Below, in pieces: positions 46,369 through 55,904 of a stretch of 64,000 nucleotides of DNA. The DNA is taken from the NCBI RefSeq assembly GCF_023652955.1, contig NZ_JAKLOY010000002.1, forward strand, positions 124,001-188,000, written 5' to 3'. The first letter of the stretch is position 1. Each line of letters begins with the position of its first letter. This stretch comes from Geomonas sp. Red32. Lineage in GTDB: Bacteria > Desulfobacterota > Desulfuromonadia > Geobacterales > Geobacteraceae. The notes beneath the pieces were generated by a model. The model did no database searches. It was not told the DNA's origin and saw only the letters and a program-made list of their open reading frames with translations. The position numbers were made by a program, and so were the translations under genes.

Positions 46369-47166
46369 TTACCAATCCAGCCGCTGGTCCATCTGCAGGG
46401 CCGGCTCGCCGGAGGCAGGCTTCCCGACCACCTTGGCAGGCACACCGGCCACCGTTGCGTGCGGAGGGACCTCCTGCAGGACGACGCTGCCGGCGGCGAC
46501 CTTGGAGCAGTCCCCAACCTTGATGTTCCCGAGGATTTTGGCCCCGGCGCCGATGAGGACGCCATAGCCCACCTTCGGGTGCCGGTCCCCGCTCTCCTTC
46601 CCCGTCCCCCCCAGGGTGACCTCGTGGAGCATGGAGACGTCGTCACCGACGACCGCGGTCTCCCCGATCACCACGGAGGTGCCATGGTCGATGAGGATCC
46701 CCTTCCCGATCAGCGCCGCCGGATGGATGTCCACCGCGAAGACCTCGGAGATACGGTTTTGTAGAAAGAAAGCCAGCGGGCGGCGCTCACTTTTCCAGAG
46801 CCAGTGGGCGATCCGGTAGGCCTGCAGGGCATGGAACCCCTTGTAGTGCAGAAACGGCTGGGCCAGCCCCTTGGCGGCTGGATCCCGCTCGAGCACCGCG
46901 GTGAGATCCCTCCTGACGGCCACCCTGATCTCCTCGGAGGAGGCGAACGCCTGGTTGGCCACATCTCGTAGCGACATCGAGGAGAGATAGGGAGAGGCGA
47001 GTTTTCCGGCCAGGTGGTAGGAGAGCGCGTCTTCAAGGGTCTTGTGGTTCAACACGGCGGCGAACAGGTAACTGGCGAGCATCGCTTCGGAGCGGGCCAT
47101 TTCGACCACCTCGTTGCAAAGCTTTTCCCATACCGGATCCCCGGCCGACTCCTCCTGCTTCTGCAT
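46369..47166 (-). CDS. cysE: Serine O-acetyltransferase
   Basis: This 265-residue enzyme has the CysE N-terminal helical domain (WEKLCNEVVEMARSEAMLAS, RDLTAVLERDPA, FLHYKGFHALQAYRIAHWLW) and the left-handed beta-helix with FAVDIHPAALIGKGILIDHG, VVIGETAVVGDDVSM and GDRHPKVGYGVLIGAGAKIL. It acetylates L-serine for cysteine synthesis. GGGAGGGAG precedes the ATG at 47166. It lies downstream of an efflux pump operon, apparently by read-through only. Confidence 0.96.
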   Translation of the reverse strand: MQKQEESAGDPVWEKLCNEVVEMARSEAMLASYLFAAVLNHKTLEDALSYHLAGKLASPYLSSMSLRDVANQAFASSEEIRVAVRRDLTAVLERDPAAKGLAQPFLHYKGFHALQAYRIAHWLWKSERRPLAFFLQNRISEVFAVDIHPAALIGKGILIDHGTSVVIGETAVVGDDVSMLHEVTLGGTGKESGDRHPKVGYGVLIGAGAKILGNIKVGDCSKVAAGSVVLQEVPPHATVAGVPAKVVGKPASGEPALQMDQRLDW

Positions 47167-47238
47167 GGCTCCCTCCCGGTCATTCTCAATAGTTACTGAC
47201 GAAAGTCTATCTCCCTTAAAGTGGCAGGGCAAATATCC

Positions 47239-48585
47239 TCATGAAAGCTGCTCTCCCTTGGGATGCACCGCCGGCTCGCACGCCGACTGCAGCCCGGCGG
47301 CTACTTCCGGCATGATTCCCAACCTGCGGTAGATGGGGTGCACCATCGCCCTCAGCCCCGGAAGCCTGAAAGAGAAGATGAGCGCTCCCAAGAGGCAGGC
47401 GGCGCCGCCGATCTGGACGGTGATCGGGGCTCCGAGCCGGGCGGCCACGGCTCCCGCGAAGAGCGAACCGAACGGGGTCATCCCCATGAAGGAAACGGTG
47501 AAGAGACTCATCACCCTCCCCCGCTTGTCGTCCTCGACGATGGTCTGGAGAATGGTGTTGCTGGAGGCGACCTGGACCATGGCGCCGAAACCGGCGGGAA
47601 GCAGCATGAGGAGCGAGAGCCACTGCGAATGGGAAAAGGCGAACCCGGCGATGCCGAGCCCGAAGAGCGAGCAGGCGATCACGATCAGGCGGCCGAGGCC
47701 GAGCACCGTGCTCCGGGTCGCCAGATAGACGGTCCCGGTGAGCGCCCCGACGCCTGCCGCCCCCATCAGGAATCCGAAGGTATGCGGGCCGCCGTGGAGG
47801 ACGTCCTTGGCGAAAACCGGCATCAGCACAGCGTACGGCATTCCCATCAGGCTGATGAGGGCCAGCAGCAGCAACAGGTCGCGGATAGGCGGAAACTTCA
47901 CGGCATAGGCAATCCCCTCCCGCAGTTCGTGCAGCACCGACTTCTCTTTCGGGCGCACCGGGCGCGGGGTAATCCTCATGAGGATCAGGGAGAGAAGCAC
48001 GGCCAGGTAGCTTACCGTGTTGATAGCGAAGCAGGCCCCCTCCCCCATCGCCGAGATCATCATACCGGCCAGCGACGGACCGATCAGCCGCGCCGCGTTG
48101 ACCATGGACGAGTTGAGCGCGATGGCGTTGGCGAGCGCCTCCTTCTCCTCGACCATCTCGATCACGAACGATTGCCGGATCGGGATATCGCAGCCGTTCA
48201 CGACCCCGAGCACGAGACTCAGCACGACCAAGTGCCAGACCTGGATGGTCCCGGAGAAGACGAACAGGGTGAGGACCAGCGCCTGGAGCATGGCGAGGCT
48301 TTGGGTGGCGATCAGGAGGCGGCGGCGGTTCCAGCGGTCGGCGAGCACCCCCGCGAAGGGGGAAACGACGAAGGTGGGGATCTGGCTGGTGAACCCGATG
48401 GTACCCAAGAGGAGCGCGGAGCCGGTCAGGCGGTAGACCAGCCAGCTCATGGCCACCTGCTGCATCCAGGTCCCGATCAGGGATACGCTCTGCCCGAAGA
48501 AAAAGAGCCGGTAGTTACGGTAGGAGAAAGCGCGCAGGAGGGCGTACCGGTAAGCCCCTTTCAGCCGCAAGTCGTTATTATCCAT
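47239..48585 (-). CDS. MFS exporter (EntS/MFS_3-like)
   Basis: This 448-residue carrier has about twelve helices and the MFS_3 marks FFGQSVSLIGTWMQQVAMSW, FAGVLADRWNRRRLL and SFVIEMVEEKEALANAIALN. The family contains siderophore and drug exporters. It starts 13 bp after the TolC gene stop at an ATG (48585) with only a weak AGGCG upstream, so it belongs to the macAB-tolC operon. It may supply an additional export route for the same compounds. Confidence 0.9.
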   Translation of the reverse strand: MDNNDLRLKGAYRYALLRAFSYRNYRLFFFGQSVSLIGTWMQQVAMSWLVYRLTGSALLLGTIGFTSQIPTFVVSPFAGVLADRWNRRRLLIATQSLAMLQALVLTLFVFSGTIQVWHLVVLSLVLGVVNGCDIPIRQSFVIEMVEEKEALANAIALNSSMVNAARLIGPSLAGMMISAMGEGACFAINTVSYLAVLLSLILMRITPRPVRPKEKSVLHELREGIAYAVKFPPIRDLLLLLALISLMGMPYAVLMPVFAKDVLHGGPHTFGFLMGAAGVGALTGTVYLATRSTVLGLGRLIVIACSLFGLGIAGFAFSHSQWLSLLMLLPAGFGAMVQVASSNTILQTIVEDDKRGRVMSLFTVSFMGMTPFGSLFAGAVAARLGAPITVQIGGAACLLGALIFSFRLPGLRAMVHPIYRRLGIMPEVAAGLQSACEPAVHPKGEQLS

Positions 48586-48598
48586 AAATTGGTGACGC

Positions 48599-50242
48599 CT
48601 ATTTCGCCCCCTCGTAAAGGGCATCCGCTTCCTTTTCGGAAAGCTTGATCCCCTGGCGATCGAGAATCACTCCGGAGACCAGCCACAGCTGCGTGATGGC
48701 GTTGTTGTAATCGACCAGGGCCTGGATCTCGTTTCCCTGCGCGGCAACCAGGTCGTTTTCCACGTCGAAGACATCCTTGGCGGTGGCAAGTCCCACCGCA
48801 TTGCGCTTTTGGAAGGCCCTCAGGCGCTCCTCCGCGTAGGCCCTCCCGCGCGAGGTCACCTCGATCTGCTTGTAACTTGCCTCTACCAGCCTGAGCGCCG
48901 CCCTCACGTCGTTGACCACCCCGGATTCGAGGCTCTGCAGCTGCGTCTTGGCCTGGTCGACGGCCAGCTTGGCCCTGATGTAGTCGTTCTCCGCCGCCCG
49001 GTTGCCGATCGGGTAGCTGAACTGCAGTCCCACCCCCCAGACCGGATCGTCGGCACTGATCGTTTTCTGGTAGCTGCGGAGAAAACTCTGGGCAAAGCCC
49101 GCGGTACCGACGTTGGCGGTCAGGTTGAGATCGGGACGGGTGCGGTTTCTCGCCACCCGCTGCTGCAGATCGTTGATCCTGATTGAGACCCGTTGCGCGG
49201 AGAGCTCGGGCCGGTTCTCCAGTGCGTCGCGCACCGCCTGCGCCTCGGGCACCTGGTACGGTTCCCGGTACGGCCGGTCAACCAGCACGAGGTCGCGCCC
49301 CGCCGGCAGCTGCAGCTCGAGCCGGAGGAGATCCATCTGGTCCCTCACGGCACGCTCGGCATCGATGACCGCCTTCTCCCTGGTGGCCACACTGAACTCG
49401 GCGCTCAGGATCTCCATGGCAGGCAACACCCCGGCCTTGACCCTCCCCTTGGTTTCCACCAGGATCCGGTTGGCCAGGGCCAGCGCGGTCCGCTGCACCG
49501 CCAGGACTTCCTGGAAGTTGTACAGCTTGAGATAATCGCTGCGGACCTGGGCGACGGTGGCGCTCAACTTGGTCCGGAAACGGTCCAGGTCCCCTTCCTT
49601 GGTGAAGCGGGCCACGTTGATGTTGAGCTCGGTGGCTTCCTTGCCGAAGTTGCGCAAAAGAGGCTGAGTGACGCTGAAGTTGGTCCCGCTGGAGAAATAG
49701 CTCGCCGAGTTGCTGACGTAGCCCGAGTTGGCGTTGACGCCGACCGATCCGCCTGTGGAGAGGAGTTGGCTGACACCGGCAGTGCCGTTGACCTGATCCA
49801 CGATGAAGGGCTGGAAATTGAAGGTATTGGGGCTGGCGGTCCGGGTGTAGTCGACCGAGGCGGTGACCAGCGGGTCGAAGATCCCCTCGTTGCGCCGGAT
49901 ATCGGCCTCGCCCATGGCCGGATTGTAGAGCTCGACCTTGAGATCGAGGTTCCGTTCGACGGCGAGCTTGACGGCGTCGGCAAGGCCGAGGTTGACTACC
50001 GTCCCGCCCGGGGCGTTGGCTTGAGCGTTGGCCGGGGTGATGGTTTGAGTGTTAGCCGGGGCGGTGGCAGTGGCGTCGGCTGGGGCGTACACGGGGGCGT
50101 ATGCGGGAGCCTGCGTCGTGGTCGCGGTCTGGTTCGCGGTCGAAGCCGCGGCCGGACTCGCAGTCTGAGCCCACAGCGGCCGCGTGGCGCCCATCGACAG
50201 GCAAAGAAGCAGCAGGGCCGTGACTCGGCGGGAAATCCTCAT
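48599..50242 (-). CDS. TolC-family outer membrane efflux protein
   Basis: This 547-residue protein has a signal peptide (ISRRVTALLLLCLSMGATRPLWA), then an Ala/Pro/Thr-rich low-complexity stretch of about 60 residues with repeated Y-A-P-A and N-A-Q-A runs, and two OEP repeats with long helices (AVKLAVERNLDLKVE, ALANRILVETKGRVKAGVLP, NRAAENDYIRAKLAVDQAK). It forms the outer membrane duct for the MacAB-like pump upstream. AAGGA lies 6 nt before the ATG at 50242. The low-complexity N-terminal linker is unusual for TolC. Confidence 0.93.
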   Translation of the reverse strand: MRISRRVTALLLLCLSMGATRPLWAQTASPAAASTANQTATTTQAPAYAPVYAPADATATAPANTQTITPANAQANAPGGTVVNLGLADAVKLAVERNLDLKVELYNPAMGEADIRRNEGIFDPLVTASVDYTRTASPNTFNFQPFIVDQVNGTAGVSQLLSTGGSVGVNANSGYVSNSASYFSSGTNFSVTQPLLRNFGKEATELNINVARFTKEGDLDRFRTKLSATVAQVRSDYLKLYNFQEVLAVQRTALALANRILVETKGRVKAGVLPAMEILSAEFSVATREKAVIDAERAVRDQMDLLRLELQLPAGRDLVLVDRPYREPYQVPEAQAVRDALENRPELSAQRVSIRINDLQQRVARNRTRPDLNLTANVGTAGFAQSFLRSYQKTISADDPVWGVGLQFSYPIGNRAAENDYIRAKLAVDQAKTQLQSLESGVVNDVRAALRLVEASYKQIEVTSRGRAYAEERLRAFQKRNAVGLATAKDVFDVENDLVAAQGNEIQALVDYNNAITQLWLVSGVILDRQGIKLSEKEADALYEGAK

Positions 50243-50291
50243 CAAAGATCCTTTCTTACCCCCGCACGGCGCGGGTGATTGGCATGGACGA

Positions 50292-51521
50292 TCACTCATA
50301 TCTTAGCGCATCTATCGGGTTTAGGGAGGAAGCCTTGCGGGCGGGGTAGAACCCGAAGAACACGCCGACCCCGGCCGAAAAGAGGAACGCGATCAGGATG
50401 GTATGGACGGAGACCAGCGTGGGCCAGCCGACGAGAGCGGCCACCAGGTGCGCACCGGCCACCCCGACAAGGATCCCGAGGAGACCGCCGAAGGTGGTGA
50501 GGAGCACCGCCTCGGTCAGGAACTGCAGGAGGATGTCCCGCTGCTTGGCCCCGATGGCGATCCGGATGCCGATCTCGCGGGTCCGTTCGGTGACCGAGAC
50601 CAGCATGATGTTCATGATCCCGATCCCCCCGACCACGAGCGAGATCGAGGCCACCGCGCCGAGAAGCATCGACATGACCTTCGAGGACTGTTCCGAGACG
50701 GCCAGTATTTCCGAAAGGTTGCGGATCATGTAGTCCGGCTCCCGGGAAGGGCCGACCCGGTGCCGCTGATTCAAAAGCGCGGTCACCTCTTCCTCGGCCT
50801 TTTTCAGCACCTCGGCGCTCTTGGCCTGGATCATCAGGGCGCCCACCGTGTTGGGGAACTGGCCGCCTATGAGTTTACGCTGGGCGGTCGTCAGGGGCAC
50901 ATAGATGATGTCGTCCTGATCCTGCCCCTGGGGAGACTGCCCCTTGCGGTCCAGCAGCCCCACCACGGTAAAGGGGATCTTCCTGACCCGGATGACCTTC
51001 CCAACCGGATCGGTGTCGCCGAAGAGGTTCTCGGCCACCGTCTGCCCGATCAGGCAGTACTTGGTGGCGCCGTCCACGTCGGACTGGGTGAAGTTTCGCC
51101 CGCTGATGACCGCCCAATCCCGCACGACCAGCATCTCCGGGGTGACCCCGGTGATAACCGTCGACCAGTTCTGGTTCCCGTAGACCACCTGGCCCGAGCC
51201 GCGCACGGTCGGGGCAACCTGGGCCACCGACGGACACTCGGACCTGATCGCCTTGGCGTCGTCGTAGGTGAGGGTCTGGGTGGCGCCCGATCCGGAGCGC
51301 ATGCCGCCGCTGGTCACCGAACCGGGCAGCACCAGCAGCAGGTTGGAGCCGATAGAGGCGATCTGGTCCGAGATCATCTTGCTCGCCCCGGCCCCGATGG
51401 CGACCATGGCGATGACGGCGGCGATCCCGATGATGATCCCGAGCATGGTCAAAAGGGCGCGCATCTTGTTGACCCTCAGGGCACGCAGGGCGATCCGGAA
51501 ACTCTGCAGGAAGGTCGTCAT
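50292..51521 (-). CDS. MacB-like ABC transporter permease
   Basis: This 409-residue protein has the MacB_PCD/FtsX arrangement: first helix in LRVNKMRALLTMLGIIIGIA, a periplasmic domain of about 230 residues, and three C-terminal helices (LLGAVASISLVVGGIGIMNI, EIGIRIAIGAKQRDILLQFL). The ATPase domain is on a separate gene, unlike E. coli MacB, where both are fused. It overlaps the ATPase gene by 4 nt. It should act as a mechanotransmission exporter with the MacA-like adaptor and the TolC protein. Confidence 0.94.
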   Translation of the reverse strand: MTTFLQSFRIALRALRVNKMRALLTMLGIIIGIAAVIAMVAIGAGASKMISDQIASIGSNLLLVLPGSVTSGGMRSGSGATQTLTYDDAKAIRSECPSVAQVAPTVRGSGQVVYGNQNWSTVITGVTPEMLVVRDWAVISGRNFTQSDVDGATKYCLIGQTVAENLFGDTDPVGKVIRVRKIPFTVVGLLDRKGQSPQGQDQDDIIYVPLTTAQRKLIGGQFPNTVGALMIQAKSAEVLKKAEEEVTALLNQRHRVGPSREPDYMIRNLSEILAVSEQSSKVMSMLLGAVASISLVVGGIGIMNIMLVSVTERTREIGIRIAIGAKQRDILLQFLTEAVLLTTFGGLLGILVGVAGAHLVAALVGWPTLVSVHTILIAFLFSAGVGVFFGFYPARKASSLNPIDALRYE

Positions 51522-52237
51522 GAAGCCACCTCCCCCTTGGGAACCGTCAGCGGGACGTGAGAGATGTCGCTCACCACCACGCCGTCGCGGAAGACGATGT
51601 GACGGCTGGTGAATTCCGCCACCTCCGGCTCGTGGGTCACCATGATGATGGTGATCCCCTGCCGGTTCAGCTCCTGAAAAATGGACATGATCTCCACCGT
51701 GGTCCTGGTGTCGAGGTTACCGGTCGGCTCGTCGGCCAGGATGATGGAGGGCTCGTTCACCAGGGCGCGCGCGATGGCCACCCGCTGCTGCTGCCCCCCG
51801 GAGAGCTGACTGGAATAGTGCCCTTCCCGGCCGCCCAGCCCCACCCGCTCGAGTGCCGCAAGGGCGCGCGACCTCCGCTCGGCCGCGGGTACCCGTCCAT
51901 AGAGCAGCGGAAGCTCCACGTTCTCCCGGGCGGTGGTCCTCGCCAGCAGGTTGAACCCCTGGAACACGAAGCCGAGTTTGCGGTTGCGGATCTCGGCCAA
52001 CTGGTTGCGGGAAAGATCCCCGACCCGCACCCCGTCCAGGAGGTAATCGCCGCGAGTGGGGACGTCGAGACACCCGAGGATATTCATGCAGGTCGACTTG
52101 CCGCTTCCGGAGGCCCCCATAATGGCGACGAACTCGCCACTGGATACCGAGAAGGAAACGCCTTTCATCGCCTCCACCTTCTCGTCACCCATGGTGTACA
52201 CCTTGGCGACATCGCTCAGACGCACCACTTCGCTCAT
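51518..52237 (-). CDS. MacB/LolD-type ABC transporter ATPase
   Basis: This 239-residue ATPase shows Walker [10 protein letters not shown], signature [15 protein letters not shown], Walker [13 protein letters not shown] and the switch His in MVTHEPE, the pattern of LolD/MacB-type ATPases. The ATG directly follows the TAG of the adaptor gene (TAGATG), and the stop overlaps the permease start by 4 nt, so the three are tightly coupled. It drives the permease at 50292-51521. Confidence 0.96.
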   Translation of the reverse strand: MSEVVRLSDVAKVYTMGDEKVEAMKGVSFSVSSGEFVAIMGASGSGKSTCMNILGCLDVPTRGDYLLDGVRVGDLSRNQLAEIRNRKLGFVFQGFNLLARTTARENVELPLLYGRVPAAERRSRALAALERVGLGGREGHYSSQLSGGQQQRVAIARALVNEPSIILADEPTGNLDTRTTVEIMSIFQELNRQGITIIMVTHEPEVAEFTSRHIVFRDGVVVSDISHVPLTVPKGEVAS

Positions 52238-53596
52238 CTAGAACCTCGGTCCCATCGGCGAACCCATCCCCGGCTTTTTACCCTTGGTGATCTGCTCGAC
52301 AATCACCTCGTCGTTCTCCTTGAGCTGTCCGGAGGCAACCTCGGTAAAGCCGGAATCGGAGATGCCGGTGGTGATGGAAACCGGCCGGGGGTCCCCCTCG
52401 GGAGTCAGGAGATAAACCTTCTGGACTGCCTGCATCGATCTCGCACCGCCGCGCCCGGGCATACCGGCCATGCCGCCCGGTCCGGCGGGAGCAGTTGCGC
52501 CGCTTCCGGCGGGTCCGGCGGGTCCGGCGATTCCGGCGGGTCCGCCATGGCCAGCGGAACCTTCCCGGCCACTCGCCTTGTCACCCTCCGCGGAACCTTT
52601 CCCTTCAGATGCAGCTTTGCGGTCCTTCCCGCCCTTCTGGTCCTTGCCCGTTTTGGGCTTAAAGCGTAGGGCGGCATTGGGGACCTTCAGGACATCCTCC
52701 TTGCTCTGGGTCTTGACCGAGACGTTGGCGGTCATCCCCGGCTTCAGTTTCATTTCCTTGTTTTCCACACCAATGACCACCACGTAGGTCACCACGTTCT
52801 GAGTCACCACCGGGGCGTTGCGGATCTGCGTCACCTTCCCCGTGAATTGCTGGTCCGGGTAGGCATCGACCGTAAAGGTAGCAGTTTGACCGGTCCTGAG
52901 CCGGCTGATATCCGACTCGTCCACGCTGGTGTCGATCTCCATCTTGGTGAGGTCCTGGGCAATGGTGAAGAGGGTCGGCGTCTGGAAGGAAGCGGCGACC
53001 GTCTGGCCGACGTCGACGTTACGCGAGACTACGATGCCGTCCACAGGGGAGCGGATGGTGGAATAACGGAGATTGGTCTCCGACTGCCGGAGCGCGCCAC
53101 GGCTTTGCACCACTCCGGCCTCGGCGGCGGAGATACCGGCCACCGCCGCATCGTAGGCGGTCTGGGATGCATCGAGGTCGCTTTGCGAGACGATCCCTTC
53201 CTGAAGGAGTTGGCGGTTTCTTCCCAACGTCCGCTTGGCGTCGGCCAGGGTCACCTTGGCCTTGGCGAGATTGGCCTGGGCGTTCAGCAGGTTCCCGCGG
53301 GACTGCTCGACGGCTGACTGGAAAAGTGCCGGGTCGATCTGGGCGATCGGCTGCCCCTTTTTGACCGGGGAGTTGAAGTCGACGTAGAGCTTGGAAATGG
53401 TTCCGGAGACCTGGGTGCCGACCTGGACGGTTACCACGGCGGTCAGGGTGCCGGTAGCGGAAACGGTAGAGACGATAGCGCCTCGCTCCACTTTCAGGGT
53501 CTTGTACTGGGGCTTGGGCTCCTGCTTAAAAAAGAAGAAGCCGGCCAGGCCGAGAACAGCCACAGCCAACAGCGCGATTACAGCGATTTTTTTCAA
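52238..53596 (-). CDS. MacA-like periplasmic adaptor with a collagen-like insert
   Basis: This 452-residue membrane-fusion protein has an N-terminal membrane anchor (IAVIALLAVAVLGLAGFFFF), the lipoyl part (IVSTVSATGTLTAVVTVQVG), a helical hairpin (QSAVEQSRGNLLNAQANLAK), the second lipoyl half (YSTIRSPVDGIVVSRNVDVG) and a beta-barrel. After about residue 315 comes a Lys/Gly-rich then Gly-Pro-Ala stretch (GPAGIAGPAGPAG), unlike typical MacA. I start at TTG 53596 because GAGGTGAGG precedes it and the encoded Leu-Lys-Lys begins the anchor; the longer frame upstream has no site. It links the permease to TolC. Confidence 0.92.
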   Translation of the reverse strand: MKKIAVIALLAVAVLGLAGFFFFKQEPKPQYKTLKVERGAIVSTVSATGTLTAVVTVQVGTQVSGTISKLYVDFNSPVKKGQPIAQIDPALFQSAVEQSRGNLLNAQANLAKAKVTLADAKRTLGRNRQLLQEGIVSQSDLDASQTAYDAAVAGISAAEAGVVQSRGALRQSETNLRYSTIRSPVDGIVVSRNVDVGQTVAASFQTPTLFTIAQDLTKMEIDTSVDESDISRLRTGQTATFTVDAYPDQQFTGKVTQIRNAPVVTQNVVTYVVVIGVENKEMKLKPGMTANVSVKTQSKEDVLKVPNAALRFKPKTGKDQKGGKDRKAASEGKGSAEGDKASGREGSAGHGGPAGIAGPAGPAGSGATAPAGPGGMAGMPGRGGARSMQAVQKVYLLTPEGDPRPVSITTGISDSGFTEVASGQLKENDEVIVEQITKGKKPGMGSPMGPRF

Positions 53597-53659
53597 CGCC
53601 TCACCTCGTACCCTGGATTTGTTGGGCCACGGTATCCTGTAAATGTGCAAGAAAGATGA

Positions 53660-53703
53660 CTGGATAGCAGGTATCCAGCCGGCTCCTTCTTTAAAAAGGA
53701 GCC
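53660..53703. promoter_or_regulatory. Two adjacent hairpins in the leader of the efflux operon
   Basis: CTGGATA/TATCCAG (53660-53678) and GGCTCCTT/AAGGAGCC (53681-53703) are two perfect stems 3 bp apart, 64-107 bp before the MacA-like start. They could be part of a transcribed leader. I could not identify a riboswitch. Confidence 0.4.
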
Positions 53704-53828
53704 AGTGTATCGGTACTCCCTTTAAGGGTCAACGGGAAAGATATCGGCCGGTTCGCTGGCACGCGAAGAGCCGTGCTCCCGCCTACGCTCTCCCAGCCCT
53801 GGCCTCTCCTCGCCTCCTCGCCTCCTCG

Positions 53829-53864
53829 CCACCGCGTCCACCGCGTCCACCGCGTCCACCGCGT
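53829..53864. repeat. Four exact 9-bp tandem repeats (CCACCGCGT)
   Basis: CCACCGCGT repeats four times without change, followed by a degenerate partial copy and preceded by a CCTCCTCG repeat (about 53805-53828). The unit is a multiple of three, but neither strand shows a credible gene. The remaining 53704-54121 gap holds no gene that I can support; its right half is AT-rich and probably holds the promoter of the PAP2 gene. Confidence 0.7.
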
Positions 53865-54121
53865 CCACTGCCGTCCACAACAACTGCGCACGGCTCAGGC
53901 AGCCCCCGCCCCTCAAAATTCCCCTAAAGCATCAATAGATCTAACCGATTGAATCCTGTAAGTGATGCATCACTTTAGGTATTAGATTTAAATAACTGTT
54001 TATCCGTTGTTTTTTTCGAGGCCAAAAGAATATCATGCGTAAGCATCCTTCGGGGTGATCCACCGTAACTATTTGCCAAGAAAGGGGTCTCCGTGAGAAA
54101 CGAGTCAGACAGCGTGTCCGC

Positions 54122-55048
54122 ATGCTGAAAGTCAAAACCACCGCAGCAGTCCTTCTCGTCGCAGCAACCATCACCGTAACAGCCCATGCAGAACCCCTCG
54201 ACTCCTCTCAGCAAGTAGTCCAGGTGGAAACAGGCGGGATCCAGCCGGCTCCCGTAACCACGTACGAAATACCGACGACCGACGACACCCCGAGGCCAGT
54301 GGACAAGTTCGACTTCGGCTACATCAAGGGGGCTTTCGCCGACACCGGCAAGGTGCTGATTTCACCGATCCACTGGGACGGGAAAGACTGGCTGAAGTTC
54401 GGCGCCGTCGCGGGCGCCACCGCCGGCTTTTTCCTGTTGGACGGCGGCATCAAGAACTTCGCCCAGAGCCACAAAAGCAAAACCGCCAACGGCTTTGCCA
54501 CCATCGGAAACGATCTCGGCAACGGCCTGTACACCGTCCCCGCCTTAGGGGCCTTCTACGCCTACGGTGCCATGGGGAACGACCACAAGGCGCGGCGGGC
54601 GTCACTGTTGGCCCTGGAAAGCTACGCCATCTCCGGGTTAATCACCGAAGGGCTCAAGACCACCTTCCAGCGCCATCGCCCCAACAGCGGTCAGGACCCG
54701 GACTCTTTCAACGGCCCCCACCTGAGCCTCAAGAACGTCTCCTTCAGCTCCGGCCATACCGCCTCCGCCTTCTCCATCGCCACCATCTTCGCCAATGTCT
54801 ACAAGGACAACCCGTTCATCCCTCCCCTGGCCTACGGCCTGGCGAGCCTGACCGGACTCTCCCGGATCTACAGCAACGAGCACTGGAGCTCCGACGTCTT
54901 CGTCGGTGCCGCGCTCGGCTACTTCACCAGCAAAGCCCTGTTGAAGTTCCACCCGGACGAGCGGGACACCTCGCTCAGCAAGCGTCTCATGATACTTCCC
55001 CAGGTCGGCAAAGAGATGACCGGCCTCACCGTAAAGTACGACTTCTAA
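54122..55048 (+). CDS. Exported PAP2-family phosphatase
   Basis: This 308-residue protein has a signal peptide (VKTTAAVLLVAATITVTAHA), several weakly hydrophobic segments and all three PAP2 phosphatase motifs: KTTFQRHRPNS, SFSSGHTASAF and SRIYSNEHWSSDVFVG. It probably removes phosphate from lipid phosphates or undecaprenyl pyrophosphate in the periplasm or outer membrane; similar proteins in Geobacter often end in an outer-membrane-like C-terminus, here VKYDF. The ATG at 54122 lacks a clear ribosome binding site. A terminator follows. Confidence 0.9.
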   Translation: MLKVKTTAAVLLVAATITVTAHAEPLDSSQQVVQVETGGIQPAPVTTYEIPTTDDTPRPVDKFDFGYIKGAFADTGKVLISPIHWDGKDWLKFGAVAGATAGFFLLDGGIKNFAQSHKSKTANGFATIGNDLGNGLYTVPALGAFYAYGAMGNDHKARRASLLALESYAISGLITEGLKTTFQRHRPNSGQDPDSFNGPHLSLKNVSFSSGHTASAFSIATIFANVYKDNPFIPPLAYGLASLTGLSRIYSNEHWSSDVFVGAALGYFTSKALLKFHPDERDTSLSKRLMILPQVGKEMTGLTVKYDF

Positions 55049-55066
55049 TCCCGCAACCTACCCAAC

Positions 55067-55105
55067 GCCCCCTCCGGTCTAAGAGACCGGCAGGGGGCCC
55101 TTTAA
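55067..55105 (+). terminator. Terminator after the PAP2 gene
   Basis: GCCCCCTCCGGTCT pairs with AGACCGGCAGGGGGC around AAG, with one bulge, followed by CCTTTAATT. It lies 18 bp after the stop. Confidence 0.75.
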
Positions 55106-55303
55106 TTGACACCCTCCGGGCAGCGTGTAAACTTGCCCAATAATCGCCCGCCTCACCCCGGCCGGCCCCCTACGGCCCGACATCGACTTCACGCACGAAA
55201 TTACGGACGGCTGACGTGCCTCACCCACACCGCACCGGTTCCCGGTCCGGCCACGGGAGGCTTATTACTGCATCCAATACAACGAGTGGAAAAGGAGAGC
55301 ACC

Positions 55304-55885
55304 ATGACTGCTTACCAGGCGAAAGATTTCCAGAAATTGATCGGGATGGAAGGATTCAGCGAAACCCTCCTGAAAAACCACTTCACCCTCTACGAGGGGT
55401 ACGTGAAGAACACCAACGCCCTCACCGAGCTTCTTTCCAAGATGAACCAGGATGGAAAAGGGGCATCGCCGGAGTACGCCGAGACCAAACGCAGGCTGGG
55501 ATGGGAATTCAACGGCATGCGGCTGCACGAATACTACTTCGAGAACCTCGGCGGGAAGAACCAGCTGAACCAGGAAGGAAAGCTCGGCGCCGCCATGAGG
55601 AAGTCCTTCGGAGGCTACGACCAGTGGCTCCAGGACTTCAAAGCCACCGGTGCCATGAGGGGAATCGGCTGGGCCATCCTGTACCAGGACCTGACCAACG
55701 GCGCCCTGCAGAACTTCTGGATCAACGAGCACGACACCGGGCACCCTTCCGGCTGCCAGCCGCTTTTGATCATGGACGTCTTCGAGCACGCTTTCCTCAC
55801 CGATTACGGCCTGAAGCGGGCCGATTACATCGCCTCGTTCTTCAAGAATGTAAACTGGGACGTGGTCGAGCAGCGCCTGAAATAA
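55304..55885 (+). CDS. Superoxide dismutase (Fe/Mn family)
   Basis: This 193-residue enzyme disproportionates superoxide. The four metal ligands are visible: H26 (LLKNHFTLY), H75 (MRLHEYYFENLGG), D158 and H162 (MDVFEHAFLTDYG). The motifs around H75 and D158 (HEYYFENLGG, DVFEHAF) differ from E. coli SodA/SodB and belong to a divergent clade common in anaerobes, so metal choice is uncertain. No signal peptide. AAGGAGAG precedes the ATG at 55304; the longer frame upstream has no similarity. It stands between terminators as a single-gene unit. Confidence 0.93.
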   Translation: MTAYQAKDFQKLIGMEGFSETLLKNHFTLYEGYVKNTNALTELLSKMNQDGKGASPEYAETKRRLGWEFNGMRLHEYYFENLGGKNQLNQEGKLGAAMRKSFGGYDQWLQDFKATGAMRGIGWAILYQDLTNGALQNFWINEHDTGHPSGCQPLLIMDVFEHAFLTDYGLKRADYIASFFKNVNWDVVEQRLK

Positions 55886-55904
55886 GCTCGCCAACACGGA
55901 ACGA

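Noticed and set aside
53940-54121. Cyclic-di-GMP (GEMM) riboswitch before the PAP2 gene and before the cytochrome
   Set aside because: I looked for the conserved GEMM core strings, common in Geobacter, in the leaders of this window and did not find them.
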